Source: Enoplolaimus lenunculus (taxonomy: Eukaryota > Nematoda > Enoplea > Enoplida > Thoracostomopsidae). From it: a stretch of 64,000 nucleotides of DNA. The stretch covers positions 62,001 through 126,000 of the forward strand of contig JASANG010001317.1 in assembly GCA_030248215.1 (NCBI GenBank), read 5' to 3'. Of the stretch, positions 63,908 through 64,000 are shown piece after piece. A program made the translations under genes and the position numbers. The first letter of the stretch is position 1, and the number at the start of each line of letters is the position of its first letter. The notes under the pieces were generated by a model. The model was not told the origin of the DNA. It ran no database searches and was given only the letters and a program-made list of their open reading frames with translations.

Positions 63908-64000
63908 AACCCTTTCTCACATGAATATTTTCTATTTCCCCAGAGACCTACTTGTATGCTAGGATTCGAACTCCAGTGACTGGAGTGAGAGGCGTATACC
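63908..64000 (-). mobile_element. TIR element with tRNA-like promoter, cut by the window edge
   Basis: AACCCTTTCTCACATGAATA then GATTCGAACTCCAGTGACTG (B box, minus strand). It begins 20 bp upstream of the CCP1 acceptor and runs off the window. Confidence 0.75.

Overview
This is eukaryotic, AT-rich animal genomic DNA with short coding exons in a sea of introns and small repeats. The recognisable host genes are metazoan (an ADF/cofilin-type exon, prefoldin subunit 1, and a very large gene of sushi/CCP, EGF and DEG/ENaC exons). The dense load of miniature inverted-repeat elements, tRNA-like elements and minisatellites suits a compact, MITE-rich invertebrate such as a tunicate. That placement is an inference; no species was identified. 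No rRNA gene, CRISPR array or bacterial-type operon was seen, and no retrovirus-like or Polinton-like element was recognised.

Layout. 1-360 (+): last exon of an ADF/cofilin-family gene. 361-3104: intergenic, filled with small inverted-repeat elements. 3105-5577 (-): a complete four-exon prefoldin subunit 1 gene (124 aa). 5578-9997: intergenic, with tRNA-like elements, MITEs and one doubtful small gene at 7106-7629 (-). 9998-63888 (-): one gene that fills the rest of the window and runs off its right edge.

The large gene can be read as 43 exons whose reading phases all join: 28 single-domain CCP exons (each intron phase 1-1), one CCP exon with an extra linker, two EGF exons, one shortened EGF exon, an acidic linker exon, and ten exons forming most of the extracellular domain and the second membrane segment of an amiloride-sensitive (DEG/ENaC/ASIC) channel, ending in a stop codon at 9998-10000. 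The visible part encodes about 2,267 aa. The first membrane segment and the first ectodomain strand of the channel are not in the window. If the gene is an intact channel they must lie to the right, so the whole CCP/EGF array would be an insertion in the finger region of the channel. EGF domains joined to this channel domain are known in C. elegans (EGAS proteins); an array of at least 29 CCPs in this place is, as far as I know, not described.

The introns hold at least ten families of short inverted-repeat elements, several ending within 11-40 bp of exon borders. One dominant family carries internal arrays of the hexamer TTAGGC. Another combines terminal inverted repeats with an internal tRNA-like Pol III promoter. 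Six large tandem arrays (hexamer, 21, 23, about 25, 35 and about 40 bp units) also lie in the introns and create long spurious open frames.
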